The notes below the pieces were generated by a model. That model ran no database searches, had not been told where the DNA came from, and saw nothing but the letters and a program-made list of their open reading frames with translations. Below, one piece after another: positions 15,658 to 28,343 of a DNA stretch of 33,506 nucleotides. A program made the position numbers and the translations under genes. The first letter of the stretch is position 1; each line of letters begins with the position of its first letter. Source of the DNA: Thermoleophilia bacterium. Its GTDB lineage: Bacteria; Actinomycetota; Thermoleophilia; Miltoncostaeales; Miltoncostaeaceae. The stretch covers positions 1-33,506 of the forward strand of contig JALOLS010000043.1 in NCBI GenBank assembly GCA_025455865.1, read 5' to 3'.

Positions 15658-15806
15658 GGGCTCCGGTGGGTGGGACGCCGCGGGGCGGGCCGGCCTCAGC
15701 CGCGCGCCGGGAGGCGCCGGGGGACATCGGAGGAAGCGGTCACCTTACGACACCGCGCGGCATCCCGCGACGCGCGCGGGTGCCGCGGTCAGGTGCCGTA
15801 GGGGTG

Positions 15807-18041
<2,235 letters not shown>

Positions 18042-18045
<4 letters not shown>

Positions 18046-18617
18046 TGGGGCAACGGGTCCGGGTCGGGGTCCTGGGCGGTGGCGGCCATGCGGTCCCGGT
18101 CGCGCTCGCGCTCACGCTCGGCGTGCAGCGGCGAGAACGCCGGGGAGACCGCGGTCTCGCAGTAGGGGCAGATTCGCCAGGTGGGATCGAGCGGCTCCTG
18201 GCAGCGCACGCACGGGTCCTTCAGCTTGCGCAGGCAGGAGGGGCAGGCGACGAACCGGCTCTCGATGGGGAAGTCGCAATCCGGGCAGCGCAGGCCGTCG
18301 ATGCGCTGCTCCAGGGCGATGACCTCGAGCTCGCGCTCGCGCGCGTCGGCCAGGTACTCCGGCGGCCGCAGGAACATGTAGACGAGGGGTCCGACGAAGG
18401 GCACGAGGCCCAGCAGCGTGCACGCCGCCACGAGCGCGGGCTGGCGGATGCGCCGGCGGGCGTCCTGGAAGGTCCAGACCGCCAGCGCGAGCCACAGCGC
18501 GATGGCCGCGACCCAGAGCAGCGTGACGATGAGGTCCCAGGTCGAGGACTCGAAGAAGTCGCTGACCGCCTCGAAGGGGTCGTCGCTTCCCGTCGTGGTC
18601 GTCGTCGCGCGTGCCAC
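18042..18617 (-). CDS. Membrane protein with two zinc ribbons, function unknown
   Basis: 191 residues. An acidic/Thr-rich start is followed by two membrane helices (about 28-49 and 61-82, with [20 protein letters not shown] at the end of the second). A charged helix (about 90-108) then leads to four CxxC pairs, C111/C114, C125/C128, C136/C139 and C150/C153, which form two rubredoxin-like zinc ribbons (double zinc ribbon style). A charged Arg/Glu/Asp tail ends it. It would sit in the membrane with the ribbons in the cytosol. I do not know a function. The start is GTG 18617, immediately after the folC stop, with GGGGGG from the folC end as Shine-Dalgarno; its stop overlaps the ndk ATG. Confidence 0.82.
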
Positions 18618-20003
18618 CTATCCCCCCTGCCGTGCGGCCCGCCCCGGCGCGACGGCGTCCCGTCCCGGAGCGCGTGTGAGCCTATCACCGGTTCTGCCCG
18701 CGTCCCGCGCCGGCCCCCGCAGGCCGGGCCGCAGGTCGGCGAGCAGGTAGAGCGACCCGCAGACCAGCACCGCGCCGCGGGATCCGGCCATCGCGCGGGC
18801 CCGGGCGAGCGCCGCCTCGGGCGGGCCGTCGACCGCCTCGGCCCGCAGGCCGTGCTCGCGCGCGAGGGCGGCGAGCGTGTCCGGCGCCACCGCGCGCGGG
18901 TGGTGGGACCGGGCGGCGACCACCGCGCGCAGCGACGGCGCGATCTCGGCCATCATCGCCCGGGCGTCCTTGTCGCCGAGCACCGACATGACCGCCACCG
19001 GGCGGCGCCGCCCCACGGCCTCGGGGAGCGACCCGGCGAGCGCATGCATCCCGGCCGGGTTGTGGGCGCCGTCGAGCACCACCAGCGGACGGGTGCCCGC
19101 CACCACCTCCAGCCGCCCGGGCACCCGCACCCTTCGGAGCGCGCGGGCGAGCGGGGCGTCGCGGAGCGCCCGGCCGAGCAGGCGCTCGGCGGCGGCCACG
19201 GCCACGGCGAGGTTGTCGCGCTGGAAGCGCCCGAGCAGCGGGAGCGGGAGCGCGGGGTGCGTCCCGTCGGGGGTGACCACATGCACGCGCCCTCTGTTCG
19301 CGTCGCGCACCCGTACCTCCTGCCCGAGCCACCACGCGGTGATGCCCCGCCGGGCGCACTCGGCCCGCACCGCGGCCTCGCCGAGGGGGCCCATGCGCCC
19401 CACCAGCAGGCGGTCGCTGCCGTCGGGGAGCACCGCGAGCTTCTCGGCGGCGATCTGCTCGTGGGTGTCGCCGAGCAGGTCGGTGTGCTCCAGGTCGACG
19501 GTGGTCAGGACGACCACGCGCGCGTCCGGCCCGCCCTGCAGCACGTTGGTGGCGTCCCACCGGCCCCCGAGCCCCGCCTCCACCACCATCGCCTCGGCCC
19601 CGGCCGCGCGGAAGGCGACGAACGCGGCCGCGGTCAGCACCTCGAACTGGGTGACCGCATCGCCCCCGGCCCGGGCGAGGCCCTCGGCCGCCTCGCGCAC
19701 CGCCCCGACGTGCCGCGCGAAGGCCGCGGCCGGGACCGGCCGGCCGCCCACCTCGATGCGCTCGCGCCACCCGGCGACGTGCGGGGAGAGGTAGGTGCCG
19801 GTCAGGAGCCCCTCGCCCGCGAGCGCGGCGGCCGCGAGACGGCTCGTCGAGGTCTTGCCGTTGGAGCCGACCACATGGATGACCGGGCGGCCGCGCTCCG
19901 GGTGGCCGAGGGCCGCCATGAGCGCGTGCATCCGCTCCAGCCCGAAGCGCATCCCGAGGATGTCGAGCGACTCGACGTAGCGGACCGCCGCGCGGGGCGT
20001 CAC
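18618..20003 (-). CDS. folC: Bifunctional dihydrofolate / folylpolyglutamate synthase
   Basis: 461 residues. FolC adds glutamate to dihydropteroate or folate, making and retaining the cofactor. It opens with [20 protein letters not shown], typical of the family, then the P-loop region [20 protein letters not shown] (GKTST rather than the more usual GKGS). It continues with [35 protein letters not shown] and the C-terminal-domain [15 protein letters not shown], all diagnostic. The start GTG 20003 has GGGGGG six bases upstream, made by the last two glycine codons of valS. The 30-residue basic tail after LADLRPGL is low complexity. The valS-folC order is common in bacteria. Confidence 0.94.
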   Translation of the reverse strand: MTPRAAVRYVESLDILGMRFGLERMHALMAALGHPERGRPVIHVVGSNGKTSTSRLAAAALAGEGLLTGTYLSPHVAGWRERIEVGGRPVPAAAFARHVGAVREAAEGLARAGGDAVTQFEVLTAAAFVAFRAAGAEAMVVEAGLGGRWDATNVLQGGPDARVVVLTTVDLEHTDLLGDTHEQIAAEKLAVLPDGSDRLLVGRMGPLGEAAVRAECARRGITAWWLGQEVRVRDANRGRVHVVTPDGTHPALPLPLLGRFQRDNLAVAVAAAERLLGRALRDAPLARALRRVRVPGRLEVVAGTRPLVVLDGAHNPAGMHALAGSLPEAVGRRRPVAVMSVLGDKDARAMMAEIAPSLRAVVAARSHHPRAVAPDTLAALAREHGLRAEAVDGPPEAALARARAMAGSRGAVLVCGSLYLLADLRPGLRGPARDAGRTGDRLTRAPGRDAVAPGRAARQGG

Positions 20004-20006
20004 CGG

Positions 20007-22561
20007 CTACCCCCCGAGCTCGGCCAGGCGCGCCCGCAGCGCGTCGCACTCGGCGCGGAAGCGCCGCGCCTTGTCACGCTCGGCGTCCACCAGGTGCGCC
20101 GGCGCGCGCTGCACGAACCGCTCGTTGCCGAGCTGGCGCTCCGCGCGCCCCAGCTCGTCGTCGGCCTTGGCCAGCGCGGCCTCCAGCCGGCGCCGCTCGG
20201 CGGCGGCGTCGAGGCCCCCGGCGTCGACCAGCACCCGCCCGAAGGACACCGGCACGACCTGCGGGCGGCCGTCCACGTCGCCCAGCCGCGCGCCGGCCAG
20301 CGCCGCGACGGCGTCCTCGGGCAGCGCCACCGCGCGGTCGGCGTCCAGGCGGATGGCCAGCGGCGCCCGGGGCGGGATCTCGTGGTCGGCGCGGAAGGCC
20401 CGGAGGGCGCCGACCACCTCCTGCAGCACCGCGACCTCGGCCTCGGCCCTCTCGTCGCGCGGGCCGACCGCGCGGGCCGGGGGGTGGGTGAGCATGAGGC
20501 CCTCCGCGCCCGGCAGGCGGCTCCAGCACTCCTCGGTCACGAACGGCATGACCGGGTGGGCGAGCGCGAGCACCTGTTCCAGGATGCGGGCGGCGACCCC
20601 CGGGTCGGCCTGCCCGGCCTTGAGCAGCTCCAGGTACCAGTCGCAGTAGTCGTCGAAGATGAGGTGGTAGAGCAGGTCGGCCAGGCCGCTGAAGTCATAC
20701 GCGGCGACCAGGCCCTCGGCGCGCTCCACCCCGTCGGCCAGGCGCGAGGCCATCCAGCGGTCGGCCAGCCCCACCGGGTCGCCATCGCCCCCCAGGGTCC
20801 CGCCGCGGTCCACCACCAGGCGCGTCGCGTTCCAGAGCTTGGTGACCAGCTGCCGGCCCTGGCGGACCCGGTCCTCGCTGAAGCGCACGTCCTGGGTGGA
20901 GGTCATCATCAGGAGGCCGAACCGGAGCGCGTCGGCGCCGTGCTCCTCGATGACGTCGAGCGGGTCGATGCCGGTGCCGAGCGACTTGCTCATGCGCCGG
21001 CCGTCCGGCGCCTGGACCACCGAGTGGATGTAGACGTCGCGGAACGGCACGTCGCCCATGTACTCGAGGCCCATCATCACCATGCGGGCCACCCACAGGA
21101 AGATGATCTCCCGGGCGGTCGAGAGCAGGTGGGTCGGGTAGAAGCGCCCGAGCTCGGGGGTGCGCTCGGGCCAGCCCAGGGTGGCGAACGGCCACAGGGC
21201 GCTGGAGAACCAGGTGTCGAGGACGTCCGGGTCGCGCTCCCAGCCCTCGCCCTCGGGCGGCTCGAGGCCGACGTGGACCTCCTCGCCCCGGTACCAGACC
21301 GGGAGCTGATGCCCCCACCACAGCTGCCGGGACAGGCACCACGGGCGGATCTCGGCCATCCAGTTGAGGTAGACCCGCCCCCAGGTGTCGGGCACGAAGC
21401 GCACCCGGCCGTCCTCGACCGCGCGGATGGCCGGCTCGGCCAGGCGGGTCATGTCGCAGAACCACTGCAGCGAGAGCAGCGGCTCCACCCGGGCGCCGGA
21501 GCGATGCGAGAACGGCACCGTGTGGGTGTAGGGCTCCTCGCCCCGGAGCAGGCCCTGCGCGGCCAGGTCGGCGCGGACCCGGTCGGCGCACTCGGCCGGG
21601 GTGAGGCCGCGGTAGGCCTCGGGGACCTCGCCGGTCATGCGGCCGTCCTCGCCGATGACCTGGACCGCGGCCAGGCCGTGGCGGCGGGCGATCTCGAAGT
21701 CGTTGGGGTCGTGCGCCGGGGTGACCTTGAGCGCGCCGGTCCCGAAGGCCGGGTCGACGTGGTCGTCGGCGACGATGGGGATCTCGCGGCCGACCAGCGG
21801 CAGCACGCAGCGCCGGCCGACGAGGTCGCGGTAGCGCTCGTCCTCCGGGCTCACCGCGATCGCGGTGTCGCCGAGCATGGTCTCGGGGCGCACGGTGGCG
21901 ACCACGACCTCGCCGGCGCCGTCGGCCAGCGGGTAGGCGATCCGGACCAGCGTGTCGGTGACCTCGCGGTTCTCGACCTCGAGGTCGCTGATGGCCGAGT
22001 GCAGGCCCGGGTCCCAGTTGACCAGGTAGGTGTCGCGGTAGACGTAGCCCTTGCGGTACAGGTCCACGAAGACCTCGAGCACCGCCCGCGCGTAGCCGGA
22101 GTCCATCGTGAACCGCTCGCGCGAGTAGTCCAGCGTGCAGCCCATGCGCTGGTACTGGGCGATGATCCGCCCCCCGTACTCCTCCTTCCAGGCCCACACC
22201 CGGCGGGTGAACTCCTCCCGGCCGAGCTCGCGGCGGCTCACGCCCTCCTCGCGGGCCAGGGCCTTCTCGACCACCGCCTGGGTGGCGATGCCGGCGTGGT
22301 CGGTCCCGCAGATCCACTCGGCCTCCCGGCCGGCCATCCGCATGGAGCGGATGAGGGCGTCCTGGATCGTCCCGTTCAGGGCGTGGCCCATGTGCAGCGC
22401 GCCGGTCACGTTCGGCGGCGGCACGGCGATGACGTAGGGCTCACGGCCCGAGCCCGGGTCGCCGCGCAGGCGGCCGGACCCGAGCCACGCCGCGGCCCAG
22501 CGCGGCTCGACCTCGTGGGGGTCCAGCCGCGCCGGCCAGGTGCCGGCGCCGGGCCGGCCGG

Positions 22562-22565
<4 letters not shown>
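20007..22565 (-). CDS. valS: Valyl-tRNA synthetase
   Basis: About 852 residues, class I synthetase. The HIGH-type motif is HMGH in [17 protein letters not shown] (about residues 58-61), and the KMSKS loop is RMSKS in [19 protein letters not shown]. The editing domain has [14 protein letters not shown] and [18 protein letters not shown], the anticodon-binding domain follows, and a C-terminal coiled coil ([20 protein letters not shown]) is characteristic of ValRS. The start is unclear: no ATG, GTG or TTG lies near the expected N-terminus. ATA 22563-22565 overlaps the clpX stop as ATAG and has GGGGGAG 5 nt upstream; an in-frame CTG is at 22526; a GTG at 22664 would overlap clpX by 103 nt. The ATA is used here provisionally. 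Confidence 0.92.
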
Positions 22566-23873
<1,308 letters not shown>

Positions 23874-23929
23874 GGGCGCTCGGGGGGCCGGGGCCGGGAC
23901 GGCCGGAGGACGCGGGCGGGCCGGGCGGC

Positions 23930-24514
23930 CTAGTGGTGGGCGATCACCCGGTCGACGATGCCGTACTCCTTCGCCTCCTCGGCGGTCATGAAGTAGTCCC
24001 GCTCGGTGTCCTTGGCCACCTTCTCGATGGGCTGCCCGGTGTGGCCGGCGATGATCTCGTCCAGGCGGTGGCGCAGGTTGATGACCTCCCGCGCGTGGAT
24101 CTCGATGTCGGTGGCCTGGCCGGAGAAGCCGGAGGACACCTGGTGGATGAGGATCTTCGCGTTGGGCAGGGCCATGCGCTTGCCCTTGGCCCCGCCGGAG
24201 AGCAGCAGCGCGCCCATGCTCATCGCGATGCCCACGCAGATGGTCTGCACGTCGGGCTTGATGAACTGCATGGTGTCGTAGATGGCCAGGCCCGCGTACA
24301 CCGACCCGCCGGGCGAGTTGATGTAGAGCGAGATGTCCTTGTCGGGGTCCTCGCTCTCCAGGTGCAGGAGCTGGGCCACGATCAGGTTGGCGATCTGGTC
24401 GTCCACGGGCGTGCCGAGGAAGATGATGCGCTCGTTCAGCAGGCGGGAGTAGATGTCGAACGCGCGCTCTCCGCGCGAGGTCTGCTCCACGACCATCGGG
24501 ACCAGTGGGCTCAC
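23930..24514 (-). CDS. clpP: ATP-dependent Clp protease proteolytic subunit
   Basis: 194 residues, the usual ClpP length. It has [20 protein letters not shown] near the N-terminus and the oxyanion region [20 protein letters not shown]. The catalytic Ser is in [15 protein letters not shown] (about residue 99), the catalytic His in [20 protein letters not shown] (about 124), and the C-terminal [19 protein letters not shown] is standard. It forms the tetradecameric protease chamber used by ClpX and ClpC. The start is GTG 24514, overlapping the tig stop as GTGA, with GGGAGG from the end of tig as Shine-Dalgarno. Only one clpP is in the window; clpX follows after 56 bp. Confidence 0.96.
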   Translation of the reverse strand: MSPLVPMVVEQTSRGERAFDIYSRLLNERIIFLGTPVDDQIANLIVAQLLHLESEDPDKDISLYINSPGGSVYAGLAIYDTMQFIKPDVQTICVGIAMSMGALLLSGGAKGKRMALPNAKILIHQVSSGFSGQATDIEIHAREVINLRHRLDEIIAGHTGQPIEKVAKDTERDYFMTAEEAKEYGIVDRVIAHH

Positions 24515-25926
24515 TTCTCGCCTCCCTGCCCGCCACCGGGCTGGTCGGGGGTCCAGAGCTGGCCGGCGCCGGCCGCGGGAGCGGCCTCGCCCGCCTTGTC
24601 CGGCGTCCAGATCTTCTCCTTGGCATCGGCCTCGGCCGCGCTCACCGGGACGGCCGACTCCACGACGAGGTCCACCGCGCGCTCCATGCGCATGTCCTGG
24701 CGCAGCTGGTCGAGCATCCCCGCCTTGCGGAGCTCCTCCATGATGCGGTCGGCGTCGCGGCCGGCCTCGGCCGCGTCGGCCCGGACCTTGGCCTCGAGCT
24801 CCTCGTCGGTGACCTCGATGGCCTCCGCGTCGACGATCGCCTCGATGACCAGCTCGCGGCGGACCGAGAGCTCGGCGTCGACGCGCAGGCCCGCCCGGGC
24901 CTGGTCGAGCGTCTGCCCCTGGGCCTGCAGGTACCGCTCCAGGCTGATGCCCTGGGGGAGCTGCCGCGCGGTGTCGGCCAGGATCTGGTCGACGCGCCGG
25001 TCGACCATGACCTCGGGCAGGTCGATGGTCGCCGCCGCGGTGGCCGCGTCGATCGCCCGGCGGCGGAACCGCTCCGTGACGATGCGCTCGGCGGCCTCGT
25101 CGAGCCGGCGCTGGATGTCGGCGCGAAGCTCCTCGTAGGTGTCGAACTCGCTCACCTCGGCGGCGAACTCGTCCGTCGGCTCGGGGAGCACCTTGGCCTG
25201 CACCTTCTTGACCCGGACCGTGTACTCGACGGTCTTGCCGGCCAGCTCGGGCCGCTGGTCGGAGTCGGGGTAGTCCAGCCCGAAGGTGACCTCCTCGCCC
25301 GCCGCGACGCCGGTCAGCCCCTCGCTGAAGGCGGGGAGCAGCCGGCCGCCGGCGACCTCGACCAGCAGGTCGCGGGTGCTGGCCGCCGGGAGCTTCCTCC
25401 CGTCGACCGTCCCGTCGTAGTCGATGACCGCGAAGTCGCCCTCGGCGATGGGCCGGTCGACGACCTCGAGGCGCGCACCCTGCTCGCGCAGCCGGTCGAT
25501 CTCGGCGTCCAGGGCCCCCTCGGGGATCTCGGGCTCGTCCCGGACGACCTCGAGGCCGCGGTACTCACCCAGCTCCGGGGTGGGCGGAAGCTTGACCGTG
25601 GCGCTGAACGACACGCCGTCCTCGCCGAGCTCGCCCAGGTCGACCTCGGGGTCGTCGATGGGGCGCACACCGGCGGTCTGGACCGCGCTGGCGTACCACT
25701 CGCCCAGGTTCGTCTCGAGCACCTGCTGCATGACCGCCTCGACGCCGATCCGCTTGAGGACGACCTGGGCCGGCACCCGTCCGGGGCGGAACCCGGGGAT
25801 GCGCATGTTCTTTGCCATGTCCCGGACCGTGCGGTCCATCTTGCGACGGACCTCATCGTCGGAGACCGCGACGTCGATGCGGACGCGGTTCTCCTCGAGC
25901 GGCGTGACCTCTGCGGTTACCGGCAT
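24511..25926 (-). CDS. tig: Trigger factor, ribosome-bound chaperone and prolyl isomerase
   Basis: 471 residues. The N-terminal ribosome-binding domain has the signature [17 protein letters not shown]. The FKBP-type domain covers about residues 150-240 ([37 protein letters not shown]), and a long helical C-terminal domain forms the chaperone cradle. The C-terminus carries an odd repeat, [13 protein letters not shown] then [14 protein letters not shown] 25926 matches the family start [20 protein letters not shown] but lies only 5 nt after the 3' end of tRNA-Leu, leaving no room for a Shine-Dalgarno outside the tRNA. The tig-clpP-clpX order is widely conserved. Confidence 0.95.
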   Translation of the reverse strand: MPVTAEVTPLEENRVRIDVAVSDDEVRRKMDRTVRDMAKNMRIPGFRPGRVPAQVVLKRIGVEAVMQQVLETNLGEWYASAVQTAGVRPIDDPEVDLGELGEDGVSFSATVKLPPTPELGEYRGLEVVRDEPEIPEGALDAEIDRLREQGARLEVVDRPIAEGDFAVIDYDGTVDGRKLPAASTRDLLVEVAGGRLLPAFSEGLTGVAAGEEVTFGLDYPDSDQRPELAGKTVEYTVRVKKVQAKVLPEPTDEFAAEVSEFDTYEELRADIQRRLDEAAERIVTERFRRRAIDAATAAATIDLPEVMVDRRVDQILADTARQLPQGISLERYLQAQGQTLDQARAGLRVDAELSVRRELVIEAIVDAEAIEVTDEELEAKVRADAAEAGRDADRIMEELRKAGMLDQLRQDMRMERAVDLVVESAVPVSAAEADAKEKIWTPDKAGEAAPAAGAGQLWTPDQPGGGQGGEK

Positions 25927-25931
25927 GGCGA

Positions 25932-26013
25932 TGCGGGTGAGAGGACTCGAACCTCCATGGGTTGCCCCACTAGGACCTAAACCTAGCGCGTCTACCGGTT
26001 CCGCCACACCCGC
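25932..26013 (-). tRNA. tRNA-Leu (anticodon TAG)
   Basis: 82 nt on the minus strand. The acceptor GCGGGTG pairs with CACCCGC, and the anticodon stem CTAGG/CCTAG closes loop TTTAGGT with anticodon TAG. A long class II variable arm (TGGG-GCAA-CCCA) follows, then a T-arm with TTCGAGT. Discriminator is A73; no CCA is encoded. It reads CUA/CUG codons. It follows tRNA-His by 18 bp and precedes tig by 5 nt, so it is almost certainly co-transcribed with tig. Confidence 0.95.
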
Positions 26014-26034
26014 GGGCGCTCGTGAGACCGGAGG

Positions 26035-26108
26035 GGTGAACGATGGGACTCGAACCCACGACCGCCTGGACCACAACCAGGAGCTCTACCGACTGAGCTA
26101 CGTTCACC
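26035..26108 (-). tRNA. tRNA-His (anticodon GTG)
   Basis: 74 nt including the extra 5' G-1 that defines tRNA-His and faces discriminator C73. The acceptor GTGAACG pairs with CGTTCAC, the D-stem is GCTC/GAGC, the anticodon stem CCTGG/CCAGG closes loop TTGTGGT, and the T-arm is GTGGG-TTCGAGT-CCCAT. No CCA is encoded. It is the first gene of the tRNA-His, tRNA-Leu, tig, clpP, clpX transcript. Confidence 0.95.
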
Positions 26109-26139
26109 GCGCGCCGAGCCGGGCGGCTCGACGCCGGGC

Positions 26140-26145
26140 AGCATA
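26140..26145 (-). promoter_or_regulatory. Candidate -10 box of the tRNA-His/tig operon
   Basis: TATGCT on the minus strand lies about 32 bp upstream of the tRNA-His 5' end, a good distance. No consensus -35 is visible 17-18 bp further up. A small hairpin (CGAGCC/GGCTCG, 26115-26130) lies in the leader between it and the tRNA. Confidence 0.4.
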
Positions 26146-26243
26146 GCGCACGACGTTCGCGATCCCGGCGGTCGTCGGGCCTCCGGCCGGGCCGCGCCGA
26201 GGGGGTCGCGGGCCGCTCGGAGCGGTCCTGCAACGGGTCGTGC

Positions 26244-26273
26244 TTGCCCCGGGCGGGCGGCGCCCTCTACCCT
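26244..26273 (+). promoter_or_regulatory. Candidate promoter of the glucosaminidase gene
   Basis: TTGCCC (26244-26249) and TACCCT (26268-26273) are 18 bp apart on the plus strand, a fair sigma-70-type match in GC-rich DNA. Transcription would start near 26280, followed by GGAGG at 26294-26298 and the CTG start at 26306. It rules out the GTG at 26240 as start for this transcript. Confidence 0.45.
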
Positions 26274-26305
26274 GCCCGGGTCCGCGCCCCCCCGGAGGCC
26301 GAGTC

Positions 26306-27142
26306 CTGCCGAGCGCCCGAGCCCGTCGGGTCGTCGCGATCGCCGCCGCCACCCTGGCGGGGGCCGCCGCGACGGCCGTCGCCGTCGTCCCCACCGTCAC
26401 CCCGATCCTGCCGACGGGGGCCCCGCCGTCCCCCGCGCCCGGCGCCGGGACGACCGCGCCGGCGACCGTGACCGCCCCCGGGCTCACCCCGGTGCCCGGG
26501 CTGCCCGACCCGGCCACCGTGCGCCGCGCCGCGCCGGTCGCCCCGCGCACGGGCTGGACCAGCGTGATGGGGCAGAGCTCGCTCACCCCCCTCGAGCTCG
26601 CGGCCTGGTTCCGGGCCCAGGGCAAGCGGGAGCGGACCTCGGTGCCGGTCACCGAGATCGCGCGCCTGTTCGTCGAGGAGGGCCGCGCCCAGGGCGTGCG
26701 CGGCGACATCGCCTTCGCGCAGGCCATCGTCGAGACCGGCTGGTTCGGCTACGCGGGCTCGATGGTCTCGGCCCGCGACAACAACTTCTCCGGCCTCGGC
26801 GCCTGCGACCGCTGCCGGGCGGGCAACCGCTTCGCCAGCGCCCGGGTCGGGGTCCGCGCCCAGATCCAGCACCTGGCCGCCTACGCCGACCCCTATGCGG
26901 ACACCCGGCTCGCCCGCCCGCTCGCCGACGGCCGCTTCAGCAAGGTCTCGCCGCTCGGCAAGGCCCCCTACTGGGAGATGATGGGCGGGGGCAACTGGGC
27001 CACCGCGCGGGGCTACGGGCGGCAGGTGCTCGGGCTCTGGCGCGAGGCGCTCGCCTTCAGCGCGGTCACGAGGCCCGCGCCGTCGCCCCCGCCGGCGCCC
27101 CCGCCGGCGACGGTGACGGTCCCGGCGCCGCGGGCGCGCTGA
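26306..27142 (+). CDS. Secreted glucosaminidase-domain protein (peptidoglycan hydrolase)
   Basis: 278 residues if translation begins at CTG 26306, which has GGAGG 7 nt upstream and yields a clean signal peptide (PSARARRVVAIAAATLAGAA then an Ala/Val core). A Pro/Ala/Thr linker (about 30-80) leads to the glucosaminidase domain: SVPVTEIARLFVEEGRAQGV, then AFAQAIVETGWF with the likely catalytic Glu143, DNNFSGLGACDRCRAG and YWEMMGGGNWATARGYGRQV. It probably cleaves N-acetylglucosaminyl bonds in the wall. A GTG at 26240 would extend the frame by 22 Pro/Gly-rich residues but lies upstream of the promoter. The last 77 bp, a Pro/Ala tail, overlap the convergent MFS gene. Confidence 0.85.
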   Translation: MPSARARRVVAIAAATLAGAAATAVAVVPTVTPILPTGAPPSPAPGAGTTAPATVTAPGLTPVPGLPDPATVRRAAPVAPRTGWTSVMGQSSLTPLELAAWFRAQGKRERTSVPVTEIARLFVEEGRAQGVRGDIAFAQAIVETGWFGYAGSMVSARDNNFSGLGACDRCRAGNRFASARVGVRAQIQHLAAYADPYADTRLARPLADGRFSKVSPLGKAPYWEMMGGGNWATARGYGRQVLGLWREALAFSAVTRPAPSPPPAPPPATVTVPAPRAR

Positions 27143-28307
27143 GCGACCGCCGCCCGAGCGTCCCGACCACCGGCACGAGCACCGCGAGCGCGGCGACCCC
27201 GAGCAGCGTCGCCGGGATCCCGGCGGCGTCGACCGACACGCCGGCCAGCACCGAGCCGGCCGCCCCGCCGACCACGAAGCCGGTGGCGACCCACCCGAAG
27301 CCCTCGGCCCGCGCGCCCTCGGTGGTCACCGTGCCCGCCAGGGTGAACAGGTTGGCCATCAGGGGCGCCACCGCGAGGCCGGCCACCGCCATCAGGGCGG
27401 CCATGACCGGCAGCGAGGGGGCGAGGGCGAGCGGGACCAGGCCCGCGGCGAAGGCGACGCCGAACATCCGCAGGCGCGCGTCGGGCCCGCGGGTCCAGGC
27501 CCGGGCGCCGTGCCAGACACCGCCGACCATGCTGGCCGCGGCCATCGGCGCGATGAGCAGCCCGGCCGCGGCCGGGCTCCCCTCGCCCCGGGCGAAGGCC
27601 GCCATCGCCACCTCGACCGCCCCGAACACGGCGGCGATGACCGCCGCGCAGGCGACGAGGGTGCGCAGGCCGGCCGAGCGGATGGCCCCGCCGGCACGGC
27701 CCGCCACGACCGGCCGCCGGACGCGGGCGCGCGGCACCGTGGCGTAGGCCAGGGCCCCGACCACCCACATGGCGCCGTTCACCAGCACGGCGGTGGCGGG
27801 CCCGGCCGCGCCGGCCACCGCGGCGGCCAGCACCGGCCCCCCGATCCACACCAGCTCCTGCACCACCGACTCGATCGAGTAGGCGACCCCGAGGCGCCCG
27901 CCGCCGGCCATCTCGGGCCACAGCGCGCGCACGGCCGAGCTGGCCGGCGGGGTCACCGCCCCCGCCAGGCCGGCGACGCCCACGACCACCGCGGCCGGGG
28001 CGCCGCTGGTCGACGCCCAGACCAGCCCGGCCAGCGCGAGGGCCGTCGCCACCGCGAGGGGGACCAGCACCTGGGCCTGCCCGGCCCGGTCCATGAGGCG
28101 GCCGAGCGGCGGGGCGGTGGCACCGGAGCAGAGGGCGAGCGCCCCCGCGGCGGCGCCGGCGAGCCAGAACGACCCGGACTCCTCGCGCACCAGGAGCACG
28201 ACGGCGAGGGCCGCGAACCCCTGGGGGATGCGGGCGAGGGTGGAGGCGACGAGCATCCAGCGGACGCCCGGCGCGCTCAGCACGGCGCGGAACGGGGACA
28301 GGGTCAT
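27066..28307 (-). CDS. Major facilitator superfamily transporter
   Basis: 413 residues with about twelve hydrophobic helices in two halves separated by a basic cytoplasmic loop (PRARVRRPVVAGRAGGAIRS). After helix 2 the sequence PPLGRLMDRAGQAQVLVPLA is a variant of the MFS G-x(3)-D-R-x-G motif. Overall style resembles small-molecule efflux carriers; the substrate cannot be named. ATG 28307 has GGGGGTCGG upstream. The C-terminal Ser/Pro/Ala tail of about 25 residues is encoded antisense to the end of the glucosaminidase gene. Divergent from the cupin gene with 36 bp between starts, so the two may share regulation. Confidence 0.85.
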   Translation of the reverse strand: MTLSPFRAVLSAPGVRWMLVASTLARIPQGFAALAVVLLVREESGSFWLAGAAAGALALCSGATAPPLGRLMDRAGQAQVLVPLAVATALALAGLVWASTSGAPAAVVVGVAGLAGAVTPPASSAVRALWPEMAGGGRLGVAYSIESVVQELVWIGGPVLAAAVAGAAGPATAVLVNGAMWVVGALAYATVPRARVRRPVVAGRAGGAIRSAGLRTLVACAAVIAAVFGAVEVAMAAFARGEGSPAAAGLLIAPMAAASMVGGVWHGARAWTRGPDARLRMFGVAFAAGLVPLALAPSLPVMAALMAVAGLAVAPLMANLFTLAGTVTTEGARAEGFGWVATGFVVGGAAGSVLAGVSVDAAGIPATLLGVAALAVLVPVVGTLGRRSLSAPAAPGPSPSPAGAPAGATARAS

Positions 28308-28331
28308 GGCCGACCCCCGAGGCTATCCCGT

Positions 28332-28337
28332 TATGTT
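28332..28337 (+). promoter_or_regulatory. -10 box implying a leaderless cupin mRNA
   Basis: TATGTT on the plus strand ends 6 bp before the cupin ATG (28344), so transcription should start at or one base from the A of the start codon. No Shine-Dalgarno is present, consistent with leaderless translation, which is frequent in Actinobacteria. No clear -35 is seen. Confidence 0.4.
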
Positions 28338-28343
28338 GGCCAC

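Noticed and set aside
25424-26146. Plus-strand frame ending VRGLEPPWVAPLGP and NDGTRTHDRLDHNQ
   Set aside because: These peptides are antisense translations of tRNA-Leu and tRNA-His, not a gene.
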